Positions 1 to 8,600 of a DNA stretch of 52,965 bases are shown piece by piece. The DNA comes from Pseudooceanicola lipolyticus (GTDB lineage Bacteria; Pseudomonadota; Alphaproteobacteria; Rhodobacterales; Rhodobacteraceae). Made by a program: the position numbers and the translations under genes. Location of the stretch: assembly GCF_002786325.1 (NCBI RefSeq), contig NZ_PGTB01000018.1, positions 1 through 52,965 on the forward strand, written 5' to 3'. The number at the start of each line of letters is the position of its first letter. The first letter of the stretch is position 1. A model generated the notes under the pieces. That model saw nothing but the letters and a program-made list of their open reading frames with translations. It was not told the DNA's origin and made no database searches.

Positions 1-47
1 CTCTTTCGCATTCGTCTGCTCCTTCAAGGTTGGGCAGACTCTACATC

Positions 48-377
48 ATGATGAGGGATTTCGCGGGGGGCAGGTCAAACGCCTTGTCGCTTCCCGAGCT
101 GAAGCAGTTGCAAAAGAATGTTGCGAAAGCCATCGCCAGTTTCGAGGACCGTCGCAAGGCCGAAGCCCGCGCCAAGGTGGACGACTTCGCCCGCGAGCTC
201 GGGTTCAGCTTCGACGAGCTTGCGGAAGCGGCTCCCACCCGGAAACGCGCGACCTCTGCGCCCAAGTACCGCCATCCGGAAAACGCCGAAATCACCTGGT
301 CCGGCCGTGGGCGCAAACCGGCATGGATCGCCGAGGCGCTGGCTTCGGGAAAATCGCTAGACGATTTTGCGATCTGA
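48..377 (+). CDS. H-NS/HvrA-type nucleoid-associated protein
   Basis: A small basic DNA-binding protein of about 109 residues. The N-terminal half is predicted helical (oligomerisation region of the family). The C-terminal end carries the H-NS family DNA-binding signature, seen here as YRHPENAEITWSGRGRKPAW near residues 77-96, with the core G-R-G-R-K-P that inserts into the minor groove of AT-rich DNA. An upstream in-frame TTG at 30 exists, but the tandem ATG codons at 48 and 51 fit HvrA-sized proteins better. Proteins of this family silence horizontally acquired DNA and regulate transcription globally. It precedes the pRiA4b ORF-3-like gene by 14 bases, so the two are probably co-transcribed. 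A location at the head of an accessory region fits an island-encoded xenogeneic silencer, which is inference. The family call is firm; the regulon is unknown. Confidence 0.88.
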   Translation: MMRDFAGGRSNALSLPELKQLQKNVAKAIASFEDRRKAEARAKVDDFARELGFSFDELAEAAPTRKRATSAPKYRHPENAEITWSGRGRKPAWIAEALASGKSLDDFAI

Positions 378-391
378 CCGGGGGACCTGTC

Positions 392-1009
392 TTGTACCAG
401 CCCGCGAATGCCGTCCGCCTGCATGTCTCTCTGGCGGAGATTGACCCGCCGATCTGGCGGCGACTTGTCGTGCCATCCGACTGGACGCTCGACAGGCTGC
501 ATCTGGTGCTGCAGGCCGCGTTCAGCTGGACCGACAGCCATCTGCATGAGTTCCGGATCGGCGGGCTGCGCTATGGCGACCCCGATCAGCTTGAGGATGG
601 TTTCGGCGGACCGCAGATTTTCGACTACACCGGGGTCAGGCTGGCGGATTTCACCGGCCAGGATCTGACCTTCAATTACCTCTACGACTTTGGCGATGAC
701 TGGACCCATGTGATCCGGATCGAGGAGTGGCTATCCCTCGATCCCCTGCCCCGCCACGCGGAATGCACCGAAGGTGCCCGTGCCCGGCCGCCCGAGGACG
801 TCGGCGGCCCCTGGTCCTATGCCGATTTCCTCGAGACCATCCGCGATCCGAACCACGAGGACCACAGCTCCAACCTTCGCTGGGCCGGCGGGCATTTCGA
901 TCCGGACTGGTTCGACATCGACCTGATCAACAGGGATCTGCGGAACACCTTCCGCAAGAACACCAGCCGACGCCTGCATCAGCCCAAGCCAAAGCCTTCT
1001 GGTCGGTAA
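392..1009 (+). CDS. plasmid pRiA4b ORF-3-like protein
   Basis: A 205-residue protein matching the plasmid pRiA4b ORF-3-like family (PRiA4_ORF3, PF07929), often found on plasmids, islands and as an insertion-sequence passenger. Seen features are the family opening motif with IDPPIWRRLVVPSDWTLDRL, the W-x-D-x-H-L-H-E-F segment, the central YDFGDDWTH motif, and the late segment with GGPWSYADFLE. The reading frame is open further upstream, but TTG at 392 is the best start because GGGGGA lies just before it and the family homology begins immediately after. It follows the H-NS-like gene in the same direction. The biochemical role of this family is not established. No frameshift is visible and the length is normal. 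The family call is confident and the function is unknown. Confidence 0.85.
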   Translation: MYQPANAVRLHVSLAEIDPPIWRRLVVPSDWTLDRLHLVLQAAFSWTDSHLHEFRIGGLRYGDPDQLEDGFGGPQIFDYTGVRLADFTGQDLTFNYLYDFGDDWTHVIRIEEWLSLDPLPRHAECTEGARARPPEDVGGPWSYADFLETIRDPNHEDHSSNLRWAGGHFDPDWFDIDLINRDLRNTFRKNTSRRLHQPKPKPSGR

Positions 1010-1339
1010 GCGCGGAGGGCTCGGCCCTCAAGGCGGTGCTGCGGGCCTGGATGACCCTCCTCCCGCCGGCATCACCAGTGTGGCAGCGCCCCCAGCGGGA
1101 TCCCGGGATGTCTGCACCGCAAAAGGTGCACTGGTCTTGCGGCCTCTCCAGAAGCGTTGCTTGGCGTCGAGGCTCCCGCCCGACTTACCCAAGCATGGGC
1201 TCCCTACCCCTTTCACACGCTTCGGAGAGTCTCTCCGACCCAACGTACCCGTCCGATTTGCGCTCCATGCTATCCGCTTCCCCGCCAACCCGCTGCGCGC
1301 CCTTCTCCCAACTATGCCATCGTGCTTCACTCCGGGATC
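1010..1339. other. intergenic gap without a convincing gene
   Basis: Several open frames cross this 330-base stretch on both strands, but none has a family resemblance, a good ribosome binding site or codon use like its neighbours. No tRNA-like or repeat structure was recognised. It presumably holds the promoter of the PrtN-like gene. Confidence 0.5.
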
Positions 1340-1603
1340 ATGAACACGGCGTTTCTCTTGATAGCAATGTATTCCGGGCGACCGATCATTCCCGCTGAGG
1401 ATGTCGCCAGGGATTTTTTCGGTCTGAGTACCGACAAGTTCATCCGCAAAGTCTCGGCCGGTTCCATCGCCCTCCCCCTCGTCCGCATGGAAGCGTCGCA
1501 GAAATGCGCCAAAGGCGTCCATATCGACGATCTGGCCGAGTACCTCGACAAGAGGCGGGCTGCAGCCGTCAAGGAATGCCTGCAACTGCAGGGTCTTCGG
1601 TAA
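1340..1603 (+). CDS. PrtN-type pyocin activator family protein
   Basis: An 87-residue protein resembling the pyocin activator PrtN family (PF11112). Seen hallmarks are a start with MNTAFLLIAMYSGRPIIP, the helix-turn-helix-like segment EDVARDFFGLSTDKFIRKV, the block ALPLVRMEASQKCAKGVHI, and the closing DLAEYLDKRRAAA. The ATG at 1340 is chosen because homology starts there. The longer open frame upstream is low-complexity and unsupported. In Pseudomonas, PrtN is a DNA-binding activator of pyocin genes released after DNA damage. No pyocin, tail or phage lysis genes lie in this window, so here the protein is either a stray regulator, a relic of a prophage, or a regulator of distant genes. A one-residue difference in spacing would not change the call. 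The target promoters cannot be read from this sequence. Confidence 0.8.
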   Translation: MNTAFLLIAMYSGRPIIPAEDVARDFFGLSTDKFIRKVSAGSIALPLVRMEASQKCAKGVHIDDLAEYLDKRRAAAVKECLQLQGLR

Positions 1604-1691
1604 GCGTGTTCCCCTCTGAAAATCGCCGAAGGCCAGCCTGCTACCCACGGCACGAAGCCACCACCCTCTTCATCTCGCTCAACAGCACGGA

Positions 1692-1731
1692 TTGAATTCT
1701 GTCAGAAAACTGTGTATATTTCTGACAGGAG
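1692..1731 (+). promoter_or_regulatory. promoter and palindromic operator of the AbiE-like pair
   Basis: A -35 box TTGAAT at 1692-1697 and a -10 box TATATT at 1715-1720 are separated by exactly 17 bases. A perfect 10-base inverted repeat, CTGTCAGAAA at 1699-1708 and TTTCTGACAG at 1719-1728, covers the spacer and the -10 box. AGGAG at 1727-1731 is the ribosome binding site for the ATG at 1736. The layout is that of an autorepressed toxin-antitoxin promoter; repressor binding is inferred. Confidence 0.75.
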
Positions 1732-1735
1732 AACA

Positions 1736-2332
1736 ATGATGCAGCACCTTGCAGAACAGATATTGACCCATGCAGAGGGACTTCCGGAAGGAGCACCACT
1801 TGCCGCAAAGGGCCTGCTGCACCTCGGCAGCCGTGCCGGTGTGGATCAGGCTTTGTCGCGCCTTGCCGAGCGCGGCCAGTTGATCCGTGCCGGGCGCGGG
1901 GTTTACCTGCGACCAATCAAAAGCCGGTTTGGAACGCGCGCGCCGTCCGTGGAACAGGCTGTCGAGGCCCTCGCGGCACAACGTGGCGAAGTCATCGTTC
2001 CAACCGGCGCCGCTGAAGCGAATGCACTCGGGCTGACCACGCAAGTGCCTGTTCGATCCGTGTACCTGACCTCGGGTCGCAGCCGCACGCTCTCTTTGGG
2101 CAAACAACTCGTGGAACTGCGCCACGCCCCCAGATGGCAACTCGCCCTTGGGAAAAGGCCGGCAGGCAGTGCTGCTCGCGCCCTGGCCTGGCTTGGGCCG
2201 GAACAGGCAGAGACAGCTCTTAGATCGCTGAAGCAGAAACTGCCGGCAGCGGCGTTTGACGAATTGGTAACCGCCGCACCGCAGTTCCCGACCTGGCTTG
2301 CACGCAGTGTCGGAAAGGCGGCGCATGTCTGA
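1736..2332 (+). CDS. AbiE-type antitoxin, DUF6088 family
   Basis: A 198-residue protein of the DUF6088/AbiEi-like antitoxin group. The first about 70 residues form a winged-helix-like region, with the LGSRAGVDQALSRLAERGQL segment and then R-x-G-R-G-V-Y. The following IVPTGAAEANALGLTTQVP and VYLTSGRSRTLSLG blocks are typical of the family. Two adjacent ATG codons at 1736 and 1739 follow AGGAG. The gene overlaps the toxin gene by eight bases, so the two are translationally coupled. AbiE systems are type IV toxin-antitoxin and phage-abortive-infection modules in which AbiEi represses its own promoter through inverted repeats. The perfect palindrome over the -10 box just upstream fits this. The pair call is firm; any phage resistance phenotype is inference. 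Confidence 0.85.
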   Translation: MMQHLAEQILTHAEGLPEGAPLAAKGLLHLGSRAGVDQALSRLAERGQLIRAGRGVYLRPIKSRFGTRAPSVEQAVEALAAQRGEVIVPTGAAEANALGLTTQVPVRSVYLTSGRSRTLSLGKQLVELRHAPRWQLALGKRPAGSAARALAWLGPEQAETALRSLKQKLPAAAFDELVTAAPQFPTWLARSVGKAAHV

Positions 2333-3359
2333 GCCCTTCCTGTCGTTGTCGTCTGCAGACCGCAAGGAGGCCCTGTCCGTAGCTGCAGATCGCTCCGGGC
2401 GGCCCGCGCACCTCCTCGAAAAGGATGTCTGGGTTGTCTGGGCCCTTCAGACCCTCTTCAGTTCCGAGCTTGGTGAGCACCTCGTATTCAAGGGCGGAAC
2501 CTCCCTTTCCAAAGCCTATGGGATGATCCAGCGCTTTTCTGAAGATGTTGATCTGACCTATGACATTCGGGCGATCGCGCCTGATCTGGTGGGCGACCGC
2601 GCCGAAGCCCTGCCAACCACACGCAGTGAGGAAAAGCGCTGGTCGAAAGCTGTCCGGGATCGATTGCCGAAATGGGTCGTCGAAGCAACACAGCCCTTGA
2701 TCCAGAACGCCATTGAAGCGCAGGAGCTCTCAGCCTCGACACGGGCAGATGGCGACAAGCTTTTCATCGATTACGAAGCTGCCTCTTCTGGCTCCGGCTA
2801 TGTCGCCCCGAGCGTCATGCTGGAATTCGGTGCGAGGTCGACGGGCGAACCGGCGAGCCCGCGTGACGTCTCCTGCGACGCAAACGGGCTGATTGAGGGC
2901 GTGACTTTTCCGACCGCGACACCGCGCGTAATGCATGCCGAGCGGACATTTTGGGAGAAAGCTACGGCGATCCATGTCTTCTGCGTCCAGGGACGGCTCC
3001 GCGGGGAGCGCTTCGCGCGCCATTGGCATGACCTGGTACGCCTCGACGATGCAGGCATCGCGGATGTGGCTATTTCCGACCGAGACCTCGCCTCAGCAGT
3101 CGCGCGGCACAAGCGTATGTTCTTCCCGGAGAAGACGGCCGGCGGAACACCCGTGGACTATGAAGCCGCGGTTCATGGCAATCTGCAACTGGTCCCAAAC
3201 GGAGAGGCTCGCACCGCGCTCGCGGCCGACTACGCGCACATGGTCGACGACGGCCTATTGCTTGAAGACGCTGAGCGTTTCGACGACCTCATCGAACGTT
3301 GCGCATCCATTGCCGAGCGCGCAAAGCTCGCAGAAAACAATCAGCACATCCGCACCTGA
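2325..3359 (+). CDS. AbiEii-type nucleotidyltransferase toxin
   Basis: A 344-residue protein of the AbiEii/AbiGii nucleotidyltransferase toxin family (PF08843). The nucleotidyltransferase motif is visible as FKGGTSLSKAYG at residues 55-66, followed by FSEDVDLTYD at 71-80, with the paired acidic residues expected to bind metal. A later FWEKATAIH block is the family motif that helps position the nucleotide. The ATG at 2325 overlaps the antitoxin stop region by eight bases. An earlier in-frame ATG at 2298 would extend further into the antitoxin gene and is less likely. Characterised relatives transfer nucleotides to RNA substrates such as tRNA acceptor stems and cause reversible growth arrest. 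The catalytic residues appear intact, so the toxin is probably active. The substrate of this one is not known. Confidence 0.88.
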   Translation: MSEPFLSLSSADRKEALSVAADRSGRPAHLLEKDVWVVWALQTLFSSELGEHLVFKGGTSLSKAYGMIQRFSEDVDLTYDIRAIAPDLVGDRAEALPTTRSEEKRWSKAVRDRLPKWVVEATQPLIQNAIEAQELSASTRADGDKLFIDYEAASSGSGYVAPSVMLEFGARSTGEPASPRDVSCDANGLIEGVTFPTATPRVMHAERTFWEKATAIHVFCVQGRLRGERFARHWHDLVRLDDAGIADVAISDRDLASAVARHKRMFFPEKTAGGTPVDYEAAVHGNLQLVPNGEARTALAADYAHMVDDGLLLEDAERFDDLIERCASIAERAKLAENNQHIRT

Positions 3360-3487
3360 GCAGGTGGGCATACAGACTTCACGCCAGATAGCGGAAATCC
3401 GATGATCTTGGCAATGTCACGTCTTGACGCAATGCCAAGGGTCGTTTTGACTTCAAATCTGTATTTCATCCTGCATCCGAGGCGCGC

Positions 3488-4153
3488 GTGCGACGAACGT
3501 CAAAGACCGAATTTCTCAGAGGGTTAGGCGAATATAATCCCGGCGCACATGGGCCTTCGGGAACATCCTCAGAGCGGCAAAGACTAAAAGAAAAAATCGC
3601 CGCATATGATGCTCAACGCGGCGGCGTTTGGAACTACGAAGATCTCTATCATATCCTGACTATGATCCTGAAAGGATACCCCGTAGATAAAGCGCGCGAC
3701 ACGATTGCGGCCTTGGATGGGCCTGGGGAAGCCGCTGCAAAATTAGGAATCTTTGACGGAATCTGCGGATATATTCCAATTGGTAAAGCAAATTTCATCG
3801 AACGTGAGCGACGGGCTATCGCCTTCGGAAAACATGAAGTCGACATTTCACCTGACTTTAGCTTCAAGGCAAATCAGGAAATTTTCGAAGTCTTCATTTA
3901 TCCCTATAAGTCACCTCCACTCAAGCAGCAACAGAGGCATGCGATCGTTAACGCCATTGCCGCGACCGAGAGGAAAGTCCCGCATTTCTTAATTTTGGCA
4001 GAGTACCCAGAACTGTCCGGGATACGAAAATTCAGAGCAGAAACCTTTGATTTTCGTTACAGAGTTACTGAAGAGGGCTTCATAAAACACATGGAAACCT
4101 TCTATGATCTCCTCGACGAACGATCCAAAACAGGAGATTTATTCGGAGGATAG
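3488..4153 (+). CDS. hypothetical protein, unrecognised, lower-GC gene
   Basis: A 221-residue soluble protein with no family that I recognise. The GTG at 3488 is preceded by GAGG at 3479-3482. The N-terminal 40 residues are polar and rich in Ser, Gly and Lys. The middle contains a hydrophobic segment ending in GICGYIPIGKANFIERERRA. The second half alternates strands and helices, for example EIFEVFIYPYKSPP followed by a helix, then a strand HFLILAEYPEL, suggesting an alpha/beta fold. There is no signal peptide or membrane helix. Third codon positions carry many A and T bases, unlike neighbours, which points to separate horizontal acquisition. It sits alone between the AbiE pair and the YhaO/YhaN operon, in the same direction. 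I assign no function. Confidence 0.65.
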   Translation: MRRTSKTEFLRGLGEYNPGAHGPSGTSSERQRLKEKIAAYDAQRGGVWNYEDLYHILTMILKGYPVDKARDTIAALDGPGEAAAKLGIFDGICGYIPIGKANFIERERRAIAFGKHEVDISPDFSFKANQEIFEVFIYPYKSPPLKQQQRHAIVNAIAATERKVPHFLILAEYPELSGIRKFRAETFDFRYRVTEEGFIKHMETFYDLLDERSKTGDLFGG

Positions 4154-4300
4154 TGCATGGGCGACGATCGTGTCTGCCGCACTTGCGATCCCCCACCGCA
4201 TGACCCGCCGCCTCAGAACTTTAGCTGAAAAGTTGTTGACGCACCCCAGTCACTTCATGAAGCAACAGGCCACTATCGCATAATTTCGATGGAGGATGGC

Positions 4301-4417
4301 ATGGTGGCCCGCAGGAAGAAACGTGCCACAGAAACTTCACTATCGAGCAACCTCTCGCGCCCAGAGTCCAATGAAATTTCCCTTACTGTTCAATACGCAA
4401 GCGCCAGGCTCACGTGA
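4301..4417 (+). CDS. possible small protein coupled to the phosphoesterase gene
   Basis: A 38-codon open frame starts at ATG 4301 with GGAGG at 4291-4295. An in-frame ATG at 4289 is an alternative. The product is basic at its N-terminus (M-V-A-R-R-K-K-R) and otherwise polar, with no recognised motif. Its TGA lies 20 bases before the preferred TTG start of the next gene and overlaps that gene's alternative GTG start in a GTGA. This could be a leader peptide that couples translation into the following gene, or chance. Only position and the ribosome binding site support it, so confidence is low. Confidence 0.3.
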   Translation: MVARRKKRATETSLSSNLSRPESNEISLTVQYASARLT

Positions 4418-4437
4418 TCTATGTCAGGGGTTCGATC

Positions 4438-5673
4438 TTGATTAAAATTCTTCACACTGCTGACGTCCATTTGGACTCTCCCCTCAGGTCACTGGCCTTG
4501 CGCAACTCGGACCTTCGCGACGCGGTTGCAGCAGCCTCCCGGTCCGCTTTCCGCGGACTGGTCGATTTCGCCATCTCCGAACAGCTCTCCGCAGTCCTGA
4601 TTTCCGGCGATCTGTTCGATGGAAAAGAGCGCAGCGCAAGAACGGGCGCCTTCCTGATGGCCGAGCTTGATCGCCTTGGCGATGCGGGGATCAAAGTTTT
4701 CTACATCAAAGGCAATCATGATGCCGAGAACCCGATCACCGGAACGCTCGATCTGCCTGCCCACGTTCACGCTTTCGATGCACGCGGCGGCATGGAGCCG
4801 CTGACAGACGACATCGTGATCCACGGTGTCAGCTTCGCGGACCGTCACGCGCCCGACAGCCTTCTGCCGCGGTTCAAACCGCCGGTTCCGGGCGCGGTAA
4901 ATATTGCCATGCTGCACAGCTCGCTTGGCGGTGCGGCGGGTCATGATATCTATGCCCCCTGCAGCCTCGCCGATCTGGCCGGCATGGGGTTCGATTATTG
5001 GGCGCTCGGCCATATCCACAAACGGCAGGTCCATTCGGCCGCACCTTGGATTGTCATGCCCGGCACCCCGCAGGGGCGCGATATAGGCGAGTCCGGCCCA
5101 AAATCCGCAACTCTGCTGACCATCGATCAGGGCCAGATCGATATTTGCGAAGTGCCCAGTTCGGTCGTGGAATTCGCCCAAAGCGAACTGGATGTGACAG
5201 AGACGGAGAGCGACGAGGCTCTGCGCGGGCTGCTGAAGTCCCACCTGAGTGCGATGCGCAACCAGATCGCGGCGCCGATCGGCGTTATCCGACTGATCTT
5301 GACCGGAAAGCCGAAGCGCCATTGGCAAATCCTACGGGATCGCGACGTCTGGAGCGAACAGGTGAACGAGCTTGCCCAGGCCACCGGGGATCTCTGGATC
5401 GACAAACTCCTGTTCGACCTGCCGCCGCCGGACGCAACCGAAGGCGCAAGCGGCGCCGCCGACGAACTGGCGACGATCATGGCAACGATCCGCGAAGACC
5501 CTGGGTTTGCAGCCCTCGCCCGCGACGAGGTCGAGACAGTCCTGCAGGATCTGCCTGTTGCTCTGCGCGACCGGCTGATGGCGGATGGGGCCGCCCGCGA
5601 TGCGATGGTGGATAAATTGACCAAGGCGGGCGCCGAACTCGTCCTGGCCCAGATGAAGGGGGCCGGACACTGA
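4438..5673 (+). CDS. SbcD/Mre11-like metallophosphoesterase, YhaO type
   Basis: A 411-residue calcineurin-like phosphoesterase of the YhaO/SbcD family, expected to be the nuclease partner of an SMC-like ATPase in DNA end processing. With TTG 4438 as start the metal motifs are D9-x-H11 (HTADVHLD), G57-D58 (SGDLFDG), G92-N93-H94-D95, H160 (MLHSSLGG), and H192 and H194 (GHIHKRQ). All five phosphodiesterase motifs are therefore present. TTG 4438 is chosen because family proteins begin with the M-I-K-I-L-H-T-A-D-V-H block and CAGGGG lies seven bases before it. GTG at 4414 is a possible longer start. The C-terminal 150 residues probably form the capping and partner-binding region. The stop codon overlaps the ATG of the YhaN-like gene, so both are surely co-translated as one complex. 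Confidence 0.88.
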   Translation: MIKILHTADVHLDSPLRSLALRNSDLRDAVAAASRSAFRGLVDFAISEQLSAVLISGDLFDGKERSARTGAFLMAELDRLGDAGIKVFYIKGNHDAENPITGTLDLPAHVHAFDARGGMEPLTDDIVIHGVSFADRHAPDSLLPRFKPPVPGAVNIAMLHSSLGGAAGHDIYAPCSLADLAGMGFDYWALGHIHKRQVHSAAPWIVMPGTPQGRDIGESGPKSATLLTIDQGQIDICEVPSSVVEFAQSELDVTETESDEALRGLLKSHLSAMRNQIAAPIGVIRLILTGKPKRHWQILRDRDVWSEQVNELAQATGDLWIDKLLFDLPPPDATEGASGAADELATIMATIREDPGFAALARDEVETVLQDLPVALRDRLMADGAARDAMVDKLTKAGAELVLAQMKGAGH

Positions 5674-8600
5674 TGCGGCTCCAGCGCCTCTCCCTTGATC
5701 GTTTCGGCCATTTCACCGACCGACACTTCGACTTTGGCTCGGCCTCCGATGGCCATGATTTCCACATCATCTATGGCCCGAACGAAACCGGCAAGACCAC
5801 CACGATGGAAGCCGTCCTACGGCTATTCTACGGCTTCCCGCTGCGCGAGGGCTATGCGTTCAAGCATCCGCGCAATAACCTGCAAGTCTCGGCCAGGCTG
5901 GATATCGACGGTGTCTTGCGTGATTTCACGCGACTACCGACGCGCAGCGGATCGCTGGTCGACGCGACCGGCACCCCGCTGCCCGAGGCTGCCCTCTCCG
6001 CCCATCTCGCGGGATTGTCCGAAGAGGATTACCGCCGCCTGCTCTGCCTTGACGACGAGACAATCGAACGCGGCGGCGAAGAGATCGCAAATGCCGAAGG
6101 GGATATCGGGCGCCTGCTCTTTTCCGCTGCAGCGGGCGTGGCCGACCTGAGCACCGTTCTGGATCACGTCCGCGAGCGGGCCGACGCGCTATGGAAGAAA
6201 CGCGGACGCACCACCCGCATGGCCGAATTGAAACGCGCCTTGGCCGACGTTGAAAAAGAGATCAAAGACCGCGACGTGACCGCCAGCGCCTGGAAGGCCC
6301 TCAAGAAAGATTTGCGCAAGGCACAAGAGGCCGAGCGGGAGGCGCGCAAGACGCGGGATGCGCTGAATCTGACGAAGGCGCGCATGGAGGCGCAGCGGCG
6401 TGCCCTGCCCCTGATGGGCGAGATCCGGGACCTGGAACAGGCGATTGCCTCTTTCGCGAGTTATCCCGATCATCTGGATTTCGATCCGGAACGGCTGATC
6501 GAGCTAAACAGAGACCGTGGGCTGGCCACACAGAATATCGCACGCCTGACCGAGGAGATCGCGAACCTCAGGGAAAATCGCGACGCCGTCGCCTTGGATC
6601 CGAAGCGTCTTGAGCTTTCGACCGCGCTGGCAGCGCTGGAGGATCTCGCCGCGCGGGATCGAACCGCACAGCTCGACCTTGACAGGCGCGAGGACGAACG
6701 GCGGGCCGCGGAGGCATCGATGAAGCAGGCTGCATGGGATCTTGGGGTCACCTCGCCGGACGTCGATCTGCAAGGGCTGGTCCTGTCGGGCGCCGATATT
6801 GCGTCTCTGGAGAGCGCCAGGGAAGCTTTGCGCGAGGCGATTTCCCAAGAAAAGATCGAGGCGCGCGAAACCGCCGAATTGAAAGAGCGGGTGATCGCCG
6901 CGACCGAAGCCATGCAGGATGGCGCGCCCGCGGATGAGGAACGCCCACAGGTAGCAGATATTCTGCTGCGCTTCGATGCGGAGACCCTCGCCCCTGCCTA
7001 CGCCGCAGCGCAACAGGCGATCGCGGATATGAAGATCAAGGCGCGGCGCTCCCTGGCTGCCCTCTCATTCGCAGGCGTCACTTTCGATCACCTACCCGCC
7101 TGCCCGACCTCCCGTCACCAGGCAACCAACTGGGCCGAGCGCCATCAGGACTTGCTTCACGACCTGCGCACGACAACGGCAAAGCGCGACGAGCATCTGG
7201 AGGATGCGGAGGCCCGCGGGGCTCAGGCCAAATCACTGGCCCGGGACGCGAAGCTCATCTCGGATGCCGATGCCGAGGATCTGCGCGCGCGGCGCGATGC
7301 ACGCTGGGCGGAGCATCTTGCCGCCTTGGACAGACAGACCGCCGCCGACTTCCACGAGGCAATGCAAGGGCATGATATCGCTGCCGAAGCGCGATTGGCG
7401 CAGTCCCGCGAACTGGCACAGCTCCGCGAAATCGGCCAGGCCGAAGCCCAGGCCCGCGCCCGTGCGGCTCAGACCGACAAACGCCTGGAAACCCTTCGTG
7501 AAGAACGCACCAATATCGAGGCCTCGGTCAGCGCGGCGGCGGCTCAGGTTGGCCTTCCAGACAGCATCACGCCTGCGGAATGGTTGGACTGGCGGCGAAG
7601 TCACGAGGCGGCCAGCGAAGATGCCCAGGCCCTGCGCGATACCGAAGAGACCAATCAATCCACCCTCCAACGCGCCGACGCCCTACTGGCCGAGCTGGCC
7701 CGGACCCTGCCCTTTCCCCCGACAGATCTGACCGGCGCCCTGGCGGCGGCCCGGCGTCAGGCCGAGGACGACCGCAAGCAAACCGACGCCCATACAACGG
7801 CCGAGGCAACCCTGCGACAGGCGCAGCGGGATCTTGCCCGGCGCGAAGAGCGTTACGCAAAAGCGTTTAAGGCAAGGGAGGATACGAAGAAGACCTGGCG
7901 CGCACTGGTCCACGACCTCCTCGGAGTGGCATTGCCCCCCGAACGGCTGGAGGCATCGCTGGAGCCCCTGCGCGCTTTGCGCGAACACGAAAACACACGG
8001 GCCGCAGCCGGGCGCCGGATCACAACCATGCAGGCGGACCAAAAGCAGTTCACCCAGGAGATCGACAGCCTGGCACGCGCCCATGGGCAGGAGCCTCACG
8101 CAACGGCGGCAAAGACATTCGCCGCCCTCAAAACCCTGGCGGAAAAAGCGCGCTCGGCCACTGAGACGGGCCGAAAACTCGACACCGCGATCGAGACGGC
8201 CGAGGCCGATCTTGTCGAACACAAGGATCGACAAAACGCCATCGACCAAGAGGTCGCGACCATCGCCATGCTTTTCCCCGATACGACCACCCCGGGCGAT
8301 ATCGGCGCCCTGCGCGAGGCCGCAATTCGCACGCAGAAAGCAATCGACAACCGCGCCGCGCTGGCGAAAATCACCCGCCAGGTCCTGGCCGAACTGGGCA
8401 CGACCGACATCGAGACAGCCCGCGCCCAGCTTGCAGAGTCCTCAGTTGCCGCATTGGAGGGCGAACTCGACAGCAACCGATCCGATCTTGCCCATGCCGA
8501 GGACGAGCTGACCCTCGCCATTCAAAACCGCACAGCCGCCGAATATGCCCTAGCCGAGGTGAAGGGAGACGACACGGTTGCGGAATTGGTCGAGCAGAAA

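Noticed and set aside
1028-1648. 206-codon open frame on the minus strand
   Set aside because: It is antisense to the PrtN-like gene and has no family resemblance or ribosome binding site.
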